From contig JAADEE010000152.1 of the NCBI GenBank assembly GCA_013153575.1, positions 1-7,708 on the forward strand: a DNA stretch of 7,708 bases, read 5' to 3'. Source of the DNA: Chlorobiota bacterium (GTDB lineage: Bacteria; Bacteroidota; Bacteroidia; Bacteroidales; JAADGE01). Both the position numbers and the translations under genes were made by a program. Under the pieces are notes generated by a model. The model saw nothing but the letters and a program-made list of their open reading frames with translations, was not told the origin of the DNA and ran no database searches. Shown in pieces: positions 6,264-7,708 of this stretch; position 1 is the stretch's first letter, and each line of letters begins with the position of its first letter.

Positions 6264-6899
6264 ATGAAATTAAGTTTCTCAATATTTTTTTTAATAGTAG
6301 TAAATACAAGTTTATTATCACAAACTTCTTTTGGAATAAAGGCAGGTTTAAATTTATCAAAAGCAATTTATTCAAATGAATATAACGAACAATTAGTTGA
6401 TCCTATAAGAAAATTAAAACCCGGAATTGTAGCAGGTTTTGTTATAAACCATCAACTTAATGAAGTTATTTCTGTTCAAGCAGAAGTTTTATACTCGCAA
6501 AAAGGTTTAAAAACAGAACAAGCATCTTTATACAAATATGTTAATTCTATGAATTATATTGAAATTCCATTTTCAGGGCAATACTCAATTATTCAAAACA
6601 AATACTCAAAGCTAAGCATTTTAATTGGAGGTTACGGAGCATATTGGACAGATGGAAAATACAAAAGAACATACCTAATTACTTCAGAAACCACATCTTA
6701 CTCTGTTGACTTTAATAGTGAAGATTATGAATACAATAGAATTGATGCCGGAATATTTATAGGTACTGAATTTACAAAAGAACAAATAGAATTTTTTATA
6801 AGGTATACACACAGCATGTTAGGAAGTTCAAAAGAAAATGCTGATGCTTTATCAAATCATGTTTTTTCTATAGGAATAAACTATTTTATTTTTCAATAA
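6264..6899 (+). CDS. Secreted outer-membrane beta-barrel protein (PorT-like family)
   Basis: The 211-residue product has a typical signal peptide: MK, a hydrophobic core at about 3-18 (LSFSIFFLIVVNTSLL), and a likely signal peptidase I site after SQ at 19-20. The mature chain begins with GIKAGLNLS (24-32), the opening strand of the small Bacteroidota outer-membrane beta-barrels (OMP_b-brl_2/PorT-like). LYSQKG (76-81) and YIEIP (98-102) are further family marks. Alternating polar and hydrophobic strands continue to FSIGINYFIF at the C-terminus. The reading frame is open back to a TTG at 6243, but that start would add seven residues ahead of the signal peptide from terminator DNA, so the ATG at 6264 is preferred. 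The next gene encodes a relative of the same family 43 bases downstream with no terminator between, so the two may be co-transcribed. Ligand and function are unknown. Confidence 0.82.
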   Translation: MKLSFSIFFLIVVNTSLLSQTSFGIKAGLNLSKAIYSNEYNEQLVDPIRKLKPGIVAGFVINHQLNEVISVQAEVLYSQKGLKTEQASLYKYVNSMNYIEIPFSGQYSIIQNKYSKLSILIGGYGAYWTDGKYKRTYLITSETTSYSVDFNSEDYEYNRIDAGIFIGTEFTKEQIEFFIRYTHSMLGSSKENADALSNHVFSIGINYFIFQ

Positions 6900-6906
6900 T
6901 TTTTTA

Positions 6907-6914
6907 TATCTTTA
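6907..6914 (+). promoter_or_regulatory. Weak candidate -7 element (TATCTTTA) before the second barrel gene
   Basis: TATCTTTA matches TAnnTTTG at all but the last base, and TTTT at 6884-6887 sits 19 bases upstream, where a TTTG box is expected. If active, it would start a transcript near 6920 with a leader of about 20 bases. The two barrel genes could equally be read as one operon. The evidence is slight. Confidence 0.22.
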
Positions 6915-6942
6915 TTCTTTTTAAACCTTTAAATTTATAAAC

Positions 6943-7635
6943 ATGAAACGAATATTTTTAATAATAATAGCATTGGGTTTTATTTTTTCAATGAATGCTC
7001 AAAAAGTTGGAGCAAAAATTGGCTTAAACCTTTCAGGTGTTAATACCGATGTTGATTTACAATCTTATGAAACAAGTGAACTATTAGCAGGATTAAATGG
7101 TGGTTTCGTTTTTGATTTTACACCTAAAAAAGTAGGTATTAGAATAGAAGCTTTATATTCACAAAAAGGGTATAAAGTTACAGCCGACACAAAATTAATT
7201 GATGGCACTACTGATGTAAAAACAGATTTTTCTTTAAATCTTGATTATATTGAAATTCCCATTTTGTTAAAACTAAAATTCGGGCCTGCATATCTAACAG
7301 CAGGACCATACTTTGCCTATGCTGTACAAGGAAACGAAATTGTTACAATGACTACAGATGTAGGAGAACTTGCAGAAAGCCAAGTTGAAGATGAAGGCCA
7401 AATACCTTACAACGACATTTTTAAAGATGGAGAATTTAATGGAGATGATATAACTTTTGACAGAACAGATTTTGGGTTAAATGTTGGACTTGGAGCTGAA
7501 TTTATGATGTTCTTTGCTGAAGCAAGATACGGAGTAGGACTTACAGACATTAATGACTATAATGATGTAGATTCTGACAATTTTACAAAAAATTACACAA
7601 TTACTTTTTCGGCAGGAATGATGTTTGGAAGATAA
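6943..7635 (+). CDS. Secreted outer-membrane beta-barrel protein (PorT-like family), second copy
   Basis: The 230-residue product is a relative of the preceding gene's product. A signal peptide (MKR, hydrophobic core 4-15, NAQ at 18-20 as the likely cleavage site) leads into VGAKIGLNLSGVN, aligned with GIKAGLNLS of the neighbour. LYSQKG at 71-76 and YIEIP at 102-106 are shared, and GPAYLTAGPYFAYAV at 114-128 is the next strand pair. An acidic insert at about 138-175 (with VEDEG and DGEFNGDD) and another Asp-rich stretch at 202-212 are probably extracellular loops. DFGLNVGLGAEF (177-188) and the final TITFSAGMMFG strand close the barrel. ATG at 6943 follows an A-rich leader without a Shine-Dalgarno sequence. 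Family and location are well supported by the pattern; the physiological role is unknown. No clear terminator follows in the last 73 bases of the window. Confidence 0.85.
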   Translation: MKRIFLIIIALGFIFSMNAQKVGAKIGLNLSGVNTDVDLQSYETSELLAGLNGGFVFDFTPKKVGIRIEALYSQKGYKVTADTKLIDGTTDVKTDFSLNLDYIEIPILLKLKFGPAYLTAGPYFAYAVQGNEIVTMTTDVGELAESQVEDEGQIPYNDIFKDGEFNGDDITFDRTDFGLNVGLGAEFMMFFAEARYGVGLTDINDYNDVDSDNFTKNYTITFSAGMMFGR

Positions 7636-7708
7636 AACCTAAATATTTATTCAATATGACATTTATCATAAATTAAAAAGAAACATAAAATACTATAAAC
7701 AACTATTT

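Noticed and set aside
7655..7670. TATGA/TCATA inverted repeat after the last gene as a terminator
   Set aside because: It has only five pairs, one of them G-C, and no T-run follows it on the plus strand.

Overview
The window is a 7.7 kb AT-rich stretch (roughly one third G+C by eye) that reads as chromosome of an anaerobic or fermentative member of the Bacteroidota. Three things point there: start codons preceded by A-rich leaders without clear Shine-Dalgarno sequences, TAnnTTTG-type promoter elements, and two secreted beta-barrel proteins of the PorT-like family. A large pyruvate:ferredoxin oxidoreductase points to anaerobic metabolism. No genus can be named from the sequence alone.

Layout: (1) 2-181 is the 3' end of a four-helix-bundle (23S rRNA intervening-sequence/S23-type) protein gene. 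(2) 171-230 is a 15-bp tandem repeat array that contains this gene's stop codon and fills the gap to pyrB. (3) 236-1141 pyrB and 1205-1663 pyrI encode the catalytic and zinc-binding regulatory chains of aspartate carbamoyltransferase. A second array of the same AAACA-type repeat lies between them. (4) 1660-2379, minus strand, is a TcdA-type tRNA threonylcarbamoyladenosine dehydratase, convergent with pyrI and overlapping it by 4 bp. (5) 2380-2640 is a divergent intergenic region with one candidate promoter element per strand. (6) 2641-6177 is nifJ, a complete pyruvate:ferredoxin (flavodoxin) oxidoreductase. (7) 6180-6263 holds a bulged hairpin and then a strong intrinsic terminator. (8) 6264-6899 and 6943-7635 are two related signal-peptide-bearing outer-membrane beta-barrel proteins. 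The last 73 bases hold nothing recognisable.

Functionally these are mostly housekeeping genes that do not form one pathway: pyrimidine biosynthesis (pyrBI), tRNA modification (tcdA), pyruvate oxidation to acetyl-CoA with reduced ferredoxin (nifJ), and two envelope proteins of unknown role. I see no defence system, phage, transposon, CRISPR array or RNA gene, and no candidate for a new multi-gene system. The points most worth a second look are the AAACA repeat arrays on both sides of pyrB, one of which supplies coding sequence and a stop codon to the gene upstream, and the compact junction after nifJ, where the terminator abuts the next start codon and carries a promoter-like element in its loop.
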